64,000 bases of DNA from an uncultured Coriobacteriaceae bacterium (GCA_937937585.1 CALDCB010000007.1:270236-334235); one strand, 5' to 3'; shown: positions 40,583 to 49,807, numbered from the stretch's first letter. Numbers and translations: made by a program. The notes: generated by a model from the letters alone, not told the origin.

Positions 40583-42474
40583 GCGAACGCGATGACATCC
40601 AGCAGCGCCAGCTAGAGGAAATGAAGGCCAAGCGCGCCGCGCGCGGCCGTCGTGGCGGACATGGCCCGCACGGGCCGCACGGGCGTATGGGCGCGGTCGA
40701 GAAGCCGCGCGACTTCAAGGGAACGGTCGCGAAACTCGCGCGTTTCTTGGGCCGGTTCAAAATGCTTCTGATCGTGGCTTTGGTATTCGCCATCGGATCG
40801 ACCGTCTTCAACATTTTGGGTCCCAAGGTTCTTTCCGAAGCGACCACCGAGCTGTTCAACGGCTTGGTCGCCAAGGTCCAGGGAACAGGTGGCATCGATT
40901 TCACGCTGATCGGCGAGATCCTTGCGGCCACGCTGGGGTTGTACCTTCTTTCGGCTGTGTGCTCGTTCATCCAGGGATGGGTGCTTACCTATATCTCGCA
41001 GAAAACCTGCTACGAGTTCAGGCGCGAGATCGCTCAGAAGATCGACCGCCTTCCCGTTGGCTACTTCGAGAAAACCAGCATCGGCGACACGCTTTCGCGC
41101 ATCACGAACGACGTCGACACGTTGGGACAAAGCCTGAACCAGGGTATTTCCCAGCTCATCACGTCCAGCGTCACCGTTATCGGCGTTTTGGGCATGATGA
41201 TCTACATCAACCCGATCGCCGCGCTGGTGGCCGTGTGCATCGTGCCGGTGTCGCTGGTTTTGGTGAAGGCCATCGTCAAACGTTCGCAGAAATACTTCTA
41301 CCGTCAGCAGGAAAGCCTGGGCGCCATCGACGGCATGATCGAGGAGACGTTCTCGGGTCATGCTGTGGTGAAGGCCTTCAACCGCGAGCAGCAGACGGTC
41401 GAGGAATTCAACAAGACGAACGGCACGCTTTACGAGTCGGCTTGGCGCTCTCAATTCCTCAGCGGCCTTATGAAGCCCGCCATGGATTTCGTGGGCAACT
41501 TAAGCTATGTGTGCGTTGCCATTCTGGGCGGCGTGTTCGCGTCGCGCGGCATCATCACGGTGGGCGATATCCAGGCTCTTATTCAGTATGTGAAGAACTT
41601 CACCCAGCCCATCACGCAGCTTGCCCAGGTATCGAATGTCCTTCAGCAGACAGCCGCCGCTGCCGAGCGTGTGTTCGAGTTCATCGAGGCTCCTGAGGAA
41701 GAGATCGAATCGCCGAAAGCACGTATGGCCGATTGCACCTCCGACGTCGAATTCGAGCATGTCCGCTTCGGCTACGACCCAGAAAAGCCCGTCATCAAGG
41801 ACTTCACCGCCAGCGTTAAGGAAGGCCAGACTGTTGCCTTGGTCGGGCCGACCGGCGCCGGCAAGACCACCACGGTGAAGCTGCTGATGCGCTTTTATGA
41901 CGTTCAGGGCGGCTTCATCCGAATCGGCGGTCACGACTTGCGCGATTTCTCGCGCGACGACGTCCGCTCGCAGTTCGGCGTGGTTCTTCAGGATACGTGG
42001 CTGTTCAACGGCACCATTCGCGAGAACATCCGATTCGGCGACCTTACCGCAACCGACGAGCAGGTCGAACAGGCCGCCCGCATGGCGTTTGCTCACCATT
42101 TCATCGAGACGCTTCCCGATGGGTACGATTGCGTTATCAACGAGGACGCCAGCAATATCTCGCAGGGACAGCGTCAGCTTTTAACCATTGCGCGCGCCTT
42201 CTTGGCCAACAGGCGCATGCTCATCCTCGACGAGGCCACGTCGTCGGTTGACACGCGCACCGAGGAACGCATCCAGAAGGCCATGGACGGTCTGATGAAG
42301 GGCCGTACCTCGTTCGTCATCGCGCACCGCCTATCTACCATCAAGAACGCCGATCTCATCTTGGTCATCAAGGACGGCGACATCGTCGAGCAGGGCACGC
42401 ATGAGCAGCTTCTTGCGCAGAAGGGCTTTTACGCTGATCTTTACGAATCTCAATTTGCGGACGTTGTGGATTAG
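40579..42474 (+). CDS. ABC exporter half-transporter, catalytic partner
   Basis: The product is 631 residues. After a Gly/His/Arg-rich N-terminal stretch (about 15-40) come six membrane helices and a nucleotide-binding domain with Walker A GPTGAGKTT near 423, signature ISQGQRQLLTIARAF and Walker B MLILDEATSSVD. The glutamate is intact but the signature deviates (SQGQ). The two chains complement each other: the good glutamate here pairs with the good signature of the partner. The start codon is in the ATGA overlap. Confidence 0.92.
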   Translation: MSERDDIQQRQLEEMKAKRAARGRRGGHGPHGPHGRMGAVEKPRDFKGTVAKLARFLGRFKMLLIVALVFAIGSTVFNILGPKVLSEATTELFNGLVAKVQGTGGIDFTLIGEILAATLGLYLLSAVCSFIQGWVLTYISQKTCYEFRREIAQKIDRLPVGYFEKTSIGDTLSRITNDVDTLGQSLNQGISQLITSSVTVIGVLGMMIYINPIAALVAVCIVPVSLVLVKAIVKRSQKYFYRQQESLGAIDGMIEETFSGHAVVKAFNREQQTVEEFNKTNGTLYESAWRSQFLSGLMKPAMDFVGNLSYVCVAILGGVFASRGIITVGDIQALIQYVKNFTQPITQLAQVSNVLQQTAAAAERVFEFIEAPEEEIESPKARMADCTSDVEFEHVRFGYDPEKPVIKDFTASVKEGQTVALVGPTGAGKTTTVKLLMRFYDVQGGFIRIGGHDLRDFSRDDVRSQFGVVLQDTWLFNGTIRENIRFGDLTATDEQVEQAARMAFAHHFIETLPDGYDCVINEDASNISQGQRQLLTIARAFLANRRMLILDEATSSVDTRTEERIQKAMDGLMKGRTSFVIAHRLSTIKNADLILVIKDGDIVEQGTHEQLLAQKGFYADLYESQFADVVD

Positions 42475-42564
42475 GGTGAAGAAGGGGCGATTTGCGGCGA
42501 TAATTGTTTGATCTATAGATTGAACTAGCAACGCGGCTCGCGGCCGCGTATTAAGGACGAGAGC

Positions 42565-43290
42565 ATGTCCCCCGATAAGGGATATTACACTTACGACAAA
42601 ATCGACGGCGTGAACGCCTCGCATAATGGAAAAGCCCGCATCGCGGCCTTCGACTTCGATGGCACCAGCATTGACGGCAGCTCGCCGACGCAGCTCGTGT
42701 TCTATCTTTGGAAGAACGATATGCTCAGCAAGACCGATGCCTTGCGCATTGGCTTGTGGGCTTTCCGTTACAAGTTCCGTCTGCCCCAGGACGAGGCTTC
42801 GGTGCGCGGCATCGTGTTCCGTGCGTTCGAGGGCAAGCCGGTCGAAGAGGTCGATCAGTTCCTGTACGACTTCTACGACAGCGTTATCGAGCCTCGCTTC
42901 CGCATTGCGGCCGATGCTGCTATGGAACGTCACCGCATGGCTGGTGACGTCGTTCTCATTATCTCGGCAACGTTCGAACCCATTGCCCGTCGCGCGATGG
43001 AGTTTCATCCCATCGACGGTCAGGTCAGCACGCGCATGAAGACCAAGGACGGCTGCTACACACGCGAGGTTGACGGCAAGCCGGTGGAAGGCGCCGAGAA
43101 ACTGGTTGTCATCAAGCAGTGGTGCGACGCCAAGTTCGGCGAGGGCAACTGGGAGCTTGCGTACGCATACGGCGACCATCACTCTGATCGCCCGATGCTC
43201 GATGCCGCGGAGCATGCCTTCGCGGTCAATCCCGACCATCCGCTTTCCCGCTCGGCGAAGGCGAAGAATTGGAACGTTTTGGAATGGTAA
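42565..43290 (+). CDS. HAD-IB (SerB-like) phosphatase
   Basis: The product is 241 residues. Motif I is FDFDGTSIDGSS near residue 32, motif II is VVLISATFEP near 130 and motif III is AYGDHHSDRPML near 207. The overall pattern is that of subfamily IB hydrolases (TIGR01490-like), which act on phosphoserine or glycerol-phosphate-like compounds. GGACGAGAGC precedes the ATG. The next gene starts ten bases after its stop. Substrate cannot be told. Confidence 0.87.
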   Translation: MSPDKGYYTYDKIDGVNASHNGKARIAAFDFDGTSIDGSSPTQLVFYLWKNDMLSKTDALRIGLWAFRYKFRLPQDEASVRGIVFRAFEGKPVEEVDQFLYDFYDSVIEPRFRIAADAAMERHRMAGDVVLIISATFEPIARRAMEFHPIDGQVSTRMKTKDGCYTREVDGKPVEGAEKLVVIKQWCDAKFGEGNWELAYAYGDHHSDRPMLDAAEHAFAVNPDHPLSRSAKAKNWNVLEW

Positions 43291-43300
43291 GGAGGCTGTG

Positions 43301-44869
43301 ATGGAGAACAACGAACCCATCCCTGCAGCCAGCGGCGCGTCCGGTGCCGATGCCCCGCGCGAAGGCACTCCGAAATCGCCTCAGGTCGACTACATCGCAG
43401 CGGCGCAGTCCGCATGCGCTTCGGGCGATGACGTCCTGGGCATTCATCTGTATTTGGCGGCATTCGAGATCCAAAGCCAGGATTCGTTCCCGCCGTCTTC
43501 TGACGCGCTTGACGCGCTTCGCAGCGCTTGGAAGCTTGCCATCTCGTTGAAGGAGCGCTCGATCGCCGAGTACATCTTCGAGAAGCTTGAGCCGTTCATC
43601 TCTGCCCAGGAAATGGGCGAGTGCGCCGACGCCCTGCAGCAGCTTGCGCTCGATCGTCTTGAGGAGTTCGGCCTGTCGCGCGACGAGCTCGAGCAGATGG
43701 CCGACGCCTTGTCGGACGACTTCTTCGGTTCGAATATCGGCAAGCCCTCTATCCACATCGAGCAGTTCACGTTCCCGGCGAAGCCCGCTGCCGCTAACCA
43801 GACCGATGATGATCAGCCTCAAGAGGCGGCCTCAGCTAGCGCGGATGCCCAGGTTGAAGGTGTTGCGGCCGAACATGCCGAAGGCGTTACCGCTGTTCGG
43901 GCCGACGATGAGGCCCCTGCGCAGGCAGCCCAGAAAACGCCTGCCGAGCGCGAGTCGTATGCCGACTTGGTTGGATTCGACGAAGCCATTGCCGATATGC
44001 GGTCCTTGGGTATCGGCATGGGTAACGATCCCGAGTTCAAGGCATTCGTCGAGCAGCTGAACGCGCTTCATGGCCTTGATCGCATGCCTTCGGCCGACTC
44101 GCTGGTCTTCCGTGCGGTTGCCCGTGAAGACGCCAATCGGTTCCTTGCGGCAACGCTTCACGAGATCGGCCTTCCGGTTATCCGCATGTCCTTCGAGGAA
44201 AGCCTCCAAGGTGTTCCCATGCTCGTTGTCTCTTCGGAAGGCATCGATTTCCGCAGTCGTCAGAACTTCATGAGGCTTGGCTTCACGCAGCCGATGTCCC
44301 TGGTTATGGAAGACATCGATCTGTGGACCACCCCTGAGGACGAGATCCCTGAGGAAAAGGAGACCCCCGCTGTTCAGGCAAACGCCGCCCGCGGTGCGCG
44401 CGAGGCGTTGAACATCATCCGTTCCGCTGTGGCGAATCCCAACGTGTATGTGCTTGCCTCGGCTTCCAGCCTGAAGGATGTCGACCCGTTCTTCATCGAT
44501 CTGCTTGCTCCGGCATCCGTGGTCGATATCGAGCTTCCGAGCGATGATGGCAGACGCGCTATCTGGGGAAAGATCCTCGCCGAGCACGGATCGCTCAGCC
44601 ATATGAATCTTGACGACCTGGTTCGCCTGTCCGATGGCATGCCGCGTTTCGACATCGAGTCCGCGGCTCACGAGGCCATCGAGGAAGCCTACAAGCAAAG
44701 CTTGCAGCAGCGCCGCTTCGTCGCCGTTTCGGCGCAGAACATCTTCGAGAAATTGGCCAATTACCAGCCGCTCGAGTCGGAAATCTACCGCGATCTCGAA
44801 GAGAAGGTCATCGACGATTTCCGTCGTGATTTGGCGCACATCAACGACATCCTCAACGAAGGCGAGTAG
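43301..44869 (+). CDS. Degenerate AAA+-like protein without a P-loop
   Basis: The product is 522 residues; AGGAGG lies six bases before the ATG at 43301. The N-terminal 140 residues are helical, and an acidic, Ala-rich linker follows to about 215. The C-terminal 300 residues align by eye with Cdc48/FtsH-type AAA+ modules. A Walker-B-like LVMEDIDLW, a sensor region VYVLASASSLKDVDPFFIDLL, the SDDGRRAIWGKIL stretch and LVRLSDGMPRFDIESAAHEA are all there. The place of the P-loop reads VFRAVAREDANRFLAAT, without glycines or lysine. So ATP binding seems lost. It is followed three bases on by the MutY-like gene. Confidence 0.65.
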   Translation: MENNEPIPAASGASGADAPREGTPKSPQVDYIAAAQSACASGDDVLGIHLYLAAFEIQSQDSFPPSSDALDALRSAWKLAISLKERSIAEYIFEKLEPFISAQEMGECADALQQLALDRLEEFGLSRDELEQMADALSDDFFGSNIGKPSIHIEQFTFPAKPAAANQTDDDQPQEAASASADAQVEGVAAEHAEGVTAVRADDEAPAQAAQKTPAERESYADLVGFDEAIADMRSLGIGMGNDPEFKAFVEQLNALHGLDRMPSADSLVFRAVAREDANRFLAATLHEIGLPVIRMSFEESLQGVPMLVVSSEGIDFRSRQNFMRLGFTQPMSLVMEDIDLWTTPEDEIPEEKETPAVQANAARGAREALNIIRSAVANPNVYVLASASSLKDVDPFFIDLLAPASVVDIELPSDDGRRAIWGKILAEHGSLSHMNLDDLVRLSDGMPRFDIESAAHEAIEEAYKQSLQQRRFVAVSAQNIFEKLANYQPLESEIYRDLEEKVIDDFRRDLAHINDILNEGE

Positions 44870-44872
44870 CCC

Positions 44873-45784
44873 ATGGCGCGCTCGACACGCTCCGGCGCCC
44901 CTGCAGTGGCGACGCAGGAAGACTGGGCCCGCATCGGCGTGTCGTGCCCCGATTTCGTAGAGCAGGCTCTGCTGAAGGGCAAGGAGAACTACCGCGATCT
45001 TCCGTGGCGAAACGTCGACGACCCGTATGCGGTGCTTGTTTCCGAGGTCATGCTTCAGCAGACGCAGGTCGCCCGCGTTCAGAAGTATTGGCCTCGATTC
45101 CTTGCGGCGTTCCCCACAATCGATGCGCTTGCGGCGGCTTCGACGGCCGATGTCTTGTTGTTTTGGCAGGGGCTTGGCTACAACCGTCGCGCTCTTGCCC
45201 TTAAGCGCTGTGCTGAGGAGTGCTCGGCTCGATACGGGGGAGAGCTTCCGGCAACGGTTGCCGGGCTCGAACAACTGCCGGGAATCGGTCCCGCCACCGC
45301 GGCGGGGGTCACCGCGTTTGCTCGAAACTTGCCCTCGTGTTATATCGAAACGAACGTCCGATCCGTTTTCTTGCACGACCTGTTCCCCGATCGCGAGAAG
45401 GTGCCCGATCGCGTTTTGGAGCCGTTCGTTCGCTCGGCTGCCGACCATGCGCTTTCTTTTGTAACGCCACGCGTTTGGTATTACGCACTGCTTGACTATG
45501 GCGCCTACATCAAGGCCAACACCGTCAACCCCTCGCGTCGTTCGGCGCATTACGCGCGCCAAAGCTCGTTCGAGGGTTCGCACCGTCAGAAACGCAGCTT
45601 TCTTCTGAAGATGGTCTTGGCGGCTCCTGAGGGGGTTTCAAGCGCCGATGCTTTTTCGGCTCTGTGCGATTTCGAGTCAAGTCGCAAGCGCCCGCCCGTT
45701 TCGGAAGAAGAGTTCGAAAGCTTGGTGAGTGAGCTTTCGGCGGAAGGTTTCTTTCGCCGGGAAGGCCTCTTGCTTTTGCCGTAG
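44873..45784 (+). CDS. MutY-like A/G-specific adenine glycosylase lacking the iron-sulfur cluster
   Basis: The product is 303 residues. The helix-hairpin-helix glycosylase core has LPWRNVDDPYAVLVSEVMLQQTQV (Glu58 equals the catalytic glutamate of MutY) and LPGIGPATAAGVTAFA near 135. The aspartate expected in the following LDGNV motif is glutamate here (IETNV, residue 159). The four cysteines of the cluster loop are absent: the region reads NPSRRSAHYARQSSFEGS. A NUDIX-type recognition domain is also missing. This matches a known cluster-less subgroup annotated as MutY. Activity on A:8-oxoG is not guaranteed. Confidence 0.8.
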   Translation: MARSTRSGAPAVATQEDWARIGVSCPDFVEQALLKGKENYRDLPWRNVDDPYAVLVSEVMLQQTQVARVQKYWPRFLAAFPTIDALAAASTADVLLFWQGLGYNRRALALKRCAEECSARYGGELPATVAGLEQLPGIGPATAAGVTAFARNLPSCYIETNVRSVFLHDLFPDREKVPDRVLEPFVRSAADHALSFVTPRVWYYALLDYGAYIKANTVNPSRRSAHYARQSSFEGSHRQKRSFLLKMVLAAPEGVSSADAFSALCDFESSRKRPPVSEEEFESLVSELSAEGFFRREGLLLLP

Positions 45785-45912
45785 CTCTAAAATAGCCGGG
45801 CGTTTGGCGCGCCTCCCAACCGTCGTCGAGCGCGTGATCGCTCGCCATAACCGAAAACCGTTTGACCGAGCAGCCGTTCTGGCTGCGCTGTATTGAAAGA
45901 GGAAACCGAAGC

Positions 45913-46524
45913 ATGTCGTTGTTCGAGTTGTTCTTAATCGCCGTCGGTCTTTCCATGGACGCGTTCGCGGTTGCCATTTGCAAGGGATTGGGCATGAAGA
46001 GGCTTGATATGCGCCAAGCCCTTGTCATTGGCTTGTTCTTCGGCGGCTTTCAGGCGCTCATGCCCACCATCGGTTGGTTCTTGGGCGCTCAGTTCGCCCC
46101 GTTGGTAACGCCCATCGATCATTGGATCGCCTTCATCTTGCTGGCGTTCATCGGCGGCAAGATGCTTTTCGATGCCATTAAAAGCGATGACGAACAGGAA
46201 ACCGGAGATGGCGTCTCTCAGGACGGGGGAGATGCGAAGGGTAGCGCTCCCAATCTTGACCTGCGCGAACTTAGCATGCTGGCCATCGCAACCAGCATCG
46301 ATGCCCTAGCCGTTGGCATCACGTTCGCTTTTTTGGACGTCGATATCGTTCCGGCGGCCAGCTTCATCGGCGTGGTCACGTTCATCTTGTCCGTTATCGG
46401 CGTTGCTGTTGGCAACCAGTTCGGTTCGCGCTGGGAAAAGCCCTCGACTATCGTCGGCGGCGTTGCGCTCATCCTTATCGGTGTTCACATCCTCTTGGAG
46501 CATTTAGGGGTCATGCCCCTTTAA
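45913..46524 (+). CDS. mntP: Manganese efflux pump MntP
   Basis: The product is 203 residues and the start at 45913 has GAGGAAACC upstream. It has six membrane helices in two halves with the repeated motif: LSMDAFAVAICKGLGM and TSIDALAVGITFAFL. The aspartates carry the metal in MntP. A charged loop (about 95-120) separates the halves. The 128 bases upstream hold no recognisable Mn riboswitch. Confidence 0.93.
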   Translation: MSLFELFLIAVGLSMDAFAVAICKGLGMKRLDMRQALVIGLFFGGFQALMPTIGWFLGAQFAPLVTPIDHWIAFILLAFIGGKMLFDAIKSDDEQETGDGVSQDGGDAKGSAPNLDLRELSMLAIATSIDALAVGITFAFLDVDIVPAASFIGVVTFILSVIGVAVGNQFGSRWEKPSTIVGGVALILIGVHILLEHLGVMPL

Positions 46525-46587
46525 CCGCCCGCAAACGTTTTGCCCGCTAGCCGTTTTCGCACTGCCTCGAATCTGAAAGGATCGCCC

Positions 46588-47442
46588 ATGTCCAAGAACA
46601 CCATCGCCTACCTTGGCCCCCAGGGAACCTACTCGCACGAGGCGGCGAACGCATTCAAGCGGAAGCTTGAGAACGCGGGCGTTCCTGATTGCGTGCTCGA
46701 GCCGTGCGCGTCGTTCACCGAGGTGTTCGATGCGGTTGATCGCGGTCGCGTCGAATACGGCGTGGTTGCCACTGAGAACTCCATCGAAGGTCCGGTCACG
46801 GCAACACTTGACAACTTCGCGTTCAACTCCTCTGCGGCTATCGTCGGGTTTCATGTCGTTGATATCAACCATTGCCTGATCAAGAACCCGACGGCGTCGC
46901 TCATCGACATCGATACCATTGCGTCCCACGCACAGGGGATAGGGCAGTGCCGCCGCTTCATCACGTCGCGTTTCCTGAACGTGAAGACCGTCACCACTTC
47001 CTCAACCGCCGAGAGCGTGCGTTTGTGCATGGAGAAGCCCAACGTCGCGGCTATTGCCAACGAGTATGCTGCCGAATTGTATGGCGCGGAAGTCGTTGAG
47101 CGCGACATTGCCGACCGCTTCGGCAACCAGACGTCCTTTGCCCTCATCGCGCGTCCGGGGCAGGGTGCGACCCTTCCGGGATCGAAGATGCGCACCTCTG
47201 TCGCGCTGTTCCTTCAGGCCGACCGTGCGGGTGCGCTCCAGATGATCTTGTCGGAATTCGCCTATGCGAACGTCAACATCACCATGATCCAATCGCGTCC
47301 GACAAAACAGGCTTTGGGCGACTACATGTTCTTCCTTGATCTGGAGGGATCGACAAGCGACCCTGCTTTGCAAACGGCGCTGAATTGCCTTAGGTTAAAA
47401 CTTCGCGACGTCAAAATCTTAGGCTCCTATCCTATTGACTAA
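46588..47442 (+). CDS. pheA: Prephenate dehydratase
   Basis: The product is 284 residues. The catalytic domain has IAYLGPQGTYSHEAA at the N-terminus and VATENSIEGPVTATLD, and the NQTSFALIARPG segment stands where most enzymes have a TRF motif (Thr kept, Arg replaced by Ser). The C-terminal ACT domain (SVALFLQADRAGALQMILSE, ITMIQSRPTKQALGDYMFF) senses phenylalanine. It makes phenylpyruvate and is not fused to chorismate mutase. GAAAGGATCGCC precedes the ATG. Confidence 0.92.
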   Translation: MSKNTIAYLGPQGTYSHEAANAFKRKLENAGVPDCVLEPCASFTEVFDAVDRGRVEYGVVATENSIEGPVTATLDNFAFNSSAAIVGFHVVDINHCLIKNPTASLIDIDTIASHAQGIGQCRRFITSRFLNVKTVTTSSTAESVRLCMEKPNVAAIANEYAAELYGAEVVERDIADRFGNQTSFALIARPGQGATLPGSKMRTSVALFLQADRAGALQMILSEFAYANVNITMIQSRPTKQALGDYMFFLDLEGSTSDPALQTALNCLRLKLRDVKILGSYPID

Positions 47443-47668
47443 CGCAGTCAGGGGACTATGATGCGCAATAAGATGAAGAAACCAAGAAGAGGCTTGCAAG
47501 GGCAACTCCAATAAGTTTCATTCATCTGGCTATTCGGCGTCATGGGCGAAGTCGCAGGTACTAAGGCGATGGTTCCGTGAAGCGCAAACGCTAATCGATG
47601 GTGCAAGAGCTCCCAGAACCTTCGTCACGCATTGCGGTGGGGCGCATGCGATGAGGGAAGGGGCCGTC

Positions 47669-48289
47669 ATGACCGATTCCAAGAATCCTAACGGATCTGC
47701 GAATACTGCTTCGCAGACGTCGAGCGACGTGGCCGTCGCTTCGAAAAAGAAGTCGAACAAGGGCAAGATCATCGGAATCGTCGTAGCTGTGGTCGCCGTT
47801 TTGGGCATTGCCTTCTGGACTTGGCATTCTCAGCCAAGTTTCTGTAACGCCGTTTGCCACACGCCCATGGATCCGTATGTTCAGACGTATGAGTCGGGTG
47901 ATTCGGCAATGCTCTCTGCCGTTCACGCAAAGGCGGGAAAGAGTTGCCTAGATTGCCATGAGGCGACGTTTGGCGAGCAGGTCCACGAGGCTACCGCTTG
48001 GGTAAGCGGCAACTATCAGAACCCAATTCCCGAAAACACTTTCGAATACGATGAAACATATTGCTTGAACAAAGCTTGCCACAACATGACGCGTGACGAG
48101 CTTACTCAGAAGACCGCAGGTATGACTTTCAACCCTCACGACACTCATCATGGCGACATTGCCTGCTCCACGTGCCACAAGGCGCATTCCGATTCCGTCA
48201 TGTACTGCACAGAGTGCCATGCTGCCGCCCAAACGCCTGATGGTTGGTTGACGTGGGATGAATACCAGCAGTCCAAGCAGGGGAAGTAA
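47669..48289 (+). CDS. NapC/NrfH-like multiheme cytochrome c, partner of the next flavoprotein
   Basis: The start at 47669 follows GGAAGGGG; an ATG six codons earlier is weaker. The product is 206 residues, with one membrane helix near 37-53 (IIGIVVAVVAVLGIAFW) and then an outer domain with five heme-attachment motifs: CNAVCH (CX3CH), CLDCH, CLNKACH (CX4CH), CSTCH and CTECH. CHTPMDPYV resembles the first heme of NrfH/NapC proteins. It takes electrons from menaquinol and hands them to the flavoprotein encoded 13 bases downstream. The two unequal heme spacings are notable. Confidence 0.87.
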   Translation: MTDSKNPNGSANTASQTSSDVAVASKKKSNKGKIIGIVVAVVAVLGIAFWTWHSQPSFCNAVCHTPMDPYVQTYESGDSAMLSAVHAKAGKSCLDCHEATFGEQVHEATAWVSGNYQNPIPENTFEYDETYCLNKACHNMTRDELTQKTAGMTFNPHDTHHGDIACSTCHKAHSDSVMYCTECHAAAQTPDGWLTWDEYQQSKQGK

Positions 48290-48302
48290 GGAGGTCGTCA
48301 TC

Positions 48303-49787
48303 ATGAAGAACGAGCGAGAGGCAGTTTTCACTGCGAGTATGGATCGTCGTCAGTTCCTGGCCTTGGCGGCCCTGGGCTTGGCGGCTGTTTCCACGGGAAG
48401 CCTTTCCGCATGTGCCGCAAATAGTTCTAAGACCTATGACTACGATGTGGTTGTCGTCGGATCGGGCGGCGCGGGCACGACGTCTGCGGCATTTGCTGCG
48501 AAGAACGGCGCGAAAACCGTTTGCATCGAGAAGCTTGGTTGGCAAGGTGGTTCGAGTTCGCTTGCCATGGGCACGTTTTACGGGTCTGGCACGGTTCAGC
48601 AGAAAGAGCTCGGCATAAATGACACGCCGGACGACTACTACAAGTACCTTCTTACGCGTAATGCGGATAAGGTTGACCTCAAGATGAACCGTTTTATGGC
48701 GGATCATTCGGGCGAGACCATCGATTGGTTGCGCGAGGATCTGAAGGTGCCTTTCAAGGACACGATCAAAGGCAATGGCAAAGACAAGGTCCAGCGTGGG
48801 CATATGTGCAAAAACAGCGCCGAGGATGCTTTGTCTGCCGTTACGGAACTTGCAAAACAGCAAGGTGCGGAATTTCATTTCAATACGGATGCCGTCGCCC
48901 TTATCGTCGATAAAAATGGTAGGGTTGCAGGCGTTAAGGCCAAGAAAGCCGGCGAAGACGTCATTTACAACGCGAAAACGGTGATCATCGCATCGGGAGG
49001 CTTCTGCAGAAACGACGAGATGATTGCAAAATACTGCCCTGACTATAAAGGCGTGTATACCGAGGTCGGTGTTGGCTGCGACGGCTCCGGATTGCAGATG
49101 GGACTTGACATCGGCGCCGGTTATGCGGGCCATGGCGGCACGAACGGAATCCTTGCTTGTCCGGTTGAGCCTGGCCAGTCGAAGCTTATCAGCGCGAAGG
49201 CGTTGTGGGTTGATTCGTCGGGCAAGCGCTTTGTGAACGAGGGCGGTCAAACCCACGACATCTATTACCAAGTCGCGCATTTCCCCGATCAAAAGTTCTT
49301 TGCGGTTTACGACCAGGCAATGGTTGACGCGCTCAGTGACGCCTTGAAGGAAAAAGTGAAGCTGGGTCTTGAAAAGGGCTACTTCGCAAAAGCCGATACG
49401 CTCGAAGCGGCATGTCAGGATCTCGGCGTCGATGGCGCTGCGGCGGCTGAGTCTCTCGCTAGGTACAATGCGCTTGCGGAATCCGGCGCGGATACCGACT
49501 TCAAGAAGAAAGCTGAGAATCTTTCCCCGATCACGAAGGCTCCGTTCTACGTAATGACCATGGGGGTTTGCACGCATGGGTCTTTCGGCGGGTTCGACAT
49601 CAATACGGACTTTCAGGTGAAGGACGCGAACGGCAACGTGATCCCTGGGTTGTACTCGGCAGGCGAGGTTTGTTGCGGCACGTTCATTTACGACGATTAT
49701 CCGGCAGGTGGATGCGGTTTGAATTTCGCTTATACTTCGGGGCGTTTTGCAGGTGCGAATGCGGCAGAAGAAGCTCTGAGCGCATAG
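48303..49787 (+). CDS. Tat-exported FAD-dependent reductase of the fumarate/urocanate reductase family
   Basis: The product is 494 residues; the start at 48303 follows AAGGAGG. The N-terminus has a Tat signal (DRRQFLALAALGLAAV) and a lipobox-like LSAC. The FAD-binding fold is VVVVGSGGAGTTSAAFAA near 49, with a C-terminal FAD motif GLYSAGEVCCG. The helix where fumarate and urocanate reductases have NRLGG with the catalytic arginine reads YPAGGCGLNF. The family fold is kept but the substrate must differ. With the cytochrome upstream it forms an extracytoplasmic reductase for an unknown acceptor. Confidence 0.87.
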   Translation: MKNEREAVFTASMDRRQFLALAALGLAAVSTGSLSACAANSSKTYDYDVVVVGSGGAGTTSAAFAAKNGAKTVCIEKLGWQGGSSSLAMGTFYGSGTVQQKELGINDTPDDYYKYLLTRNADKVDLKMNRFMADHSGETIDWLREDLKVPFKDTIKGNGKDKVQRGHMCKNSAEDALSAVTELAKQQGAEFHFNTDAVALIVDKNGRVAGVKAKKAGEDVIYNAKTVIIASGGFCRNDEMIAKYCPDYKGVYTEVGVGCDGSGLQMGLDIGAGYAGHGGTNGILACPVEPGQSKLISAKALWVDSSGKRFVNEGGQTHDIYYQVAHFPDQKFFAVYDQAMVDALSDALKEKVKLGLEKGYFAKADTLEAACQDLGVDGAAAAESLARYNALAESGADTDFKKKAENLSPITKAPFYVMTMGVCTHGSFGGFDINTDFQVKDANGNVIPGLYSAGEVCCGTFIYDDYPAGGCGLNFAYTSGRFAGANAAEEALSA

Positions 49788-49807
49788 GACGCTGCTACGT
49801 GGTTTGA

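Noticed and set aside
45785..45912. Manganese (yybP-ykoY) riboswitch before mntP
   Set aside because: I looked for the conserved loops and paired stems of this riboswitch and did not find them in the 128 bases; only the ribosome binding site is clear.
47443..47668. A regulator gene before the cytochrome/flavoprotein pair
   Set aside because: Such pairs in Eggerthellaceae often stand next to a LuxR-type membrane regulator, but this 226-bp gap has no frame with protein character.
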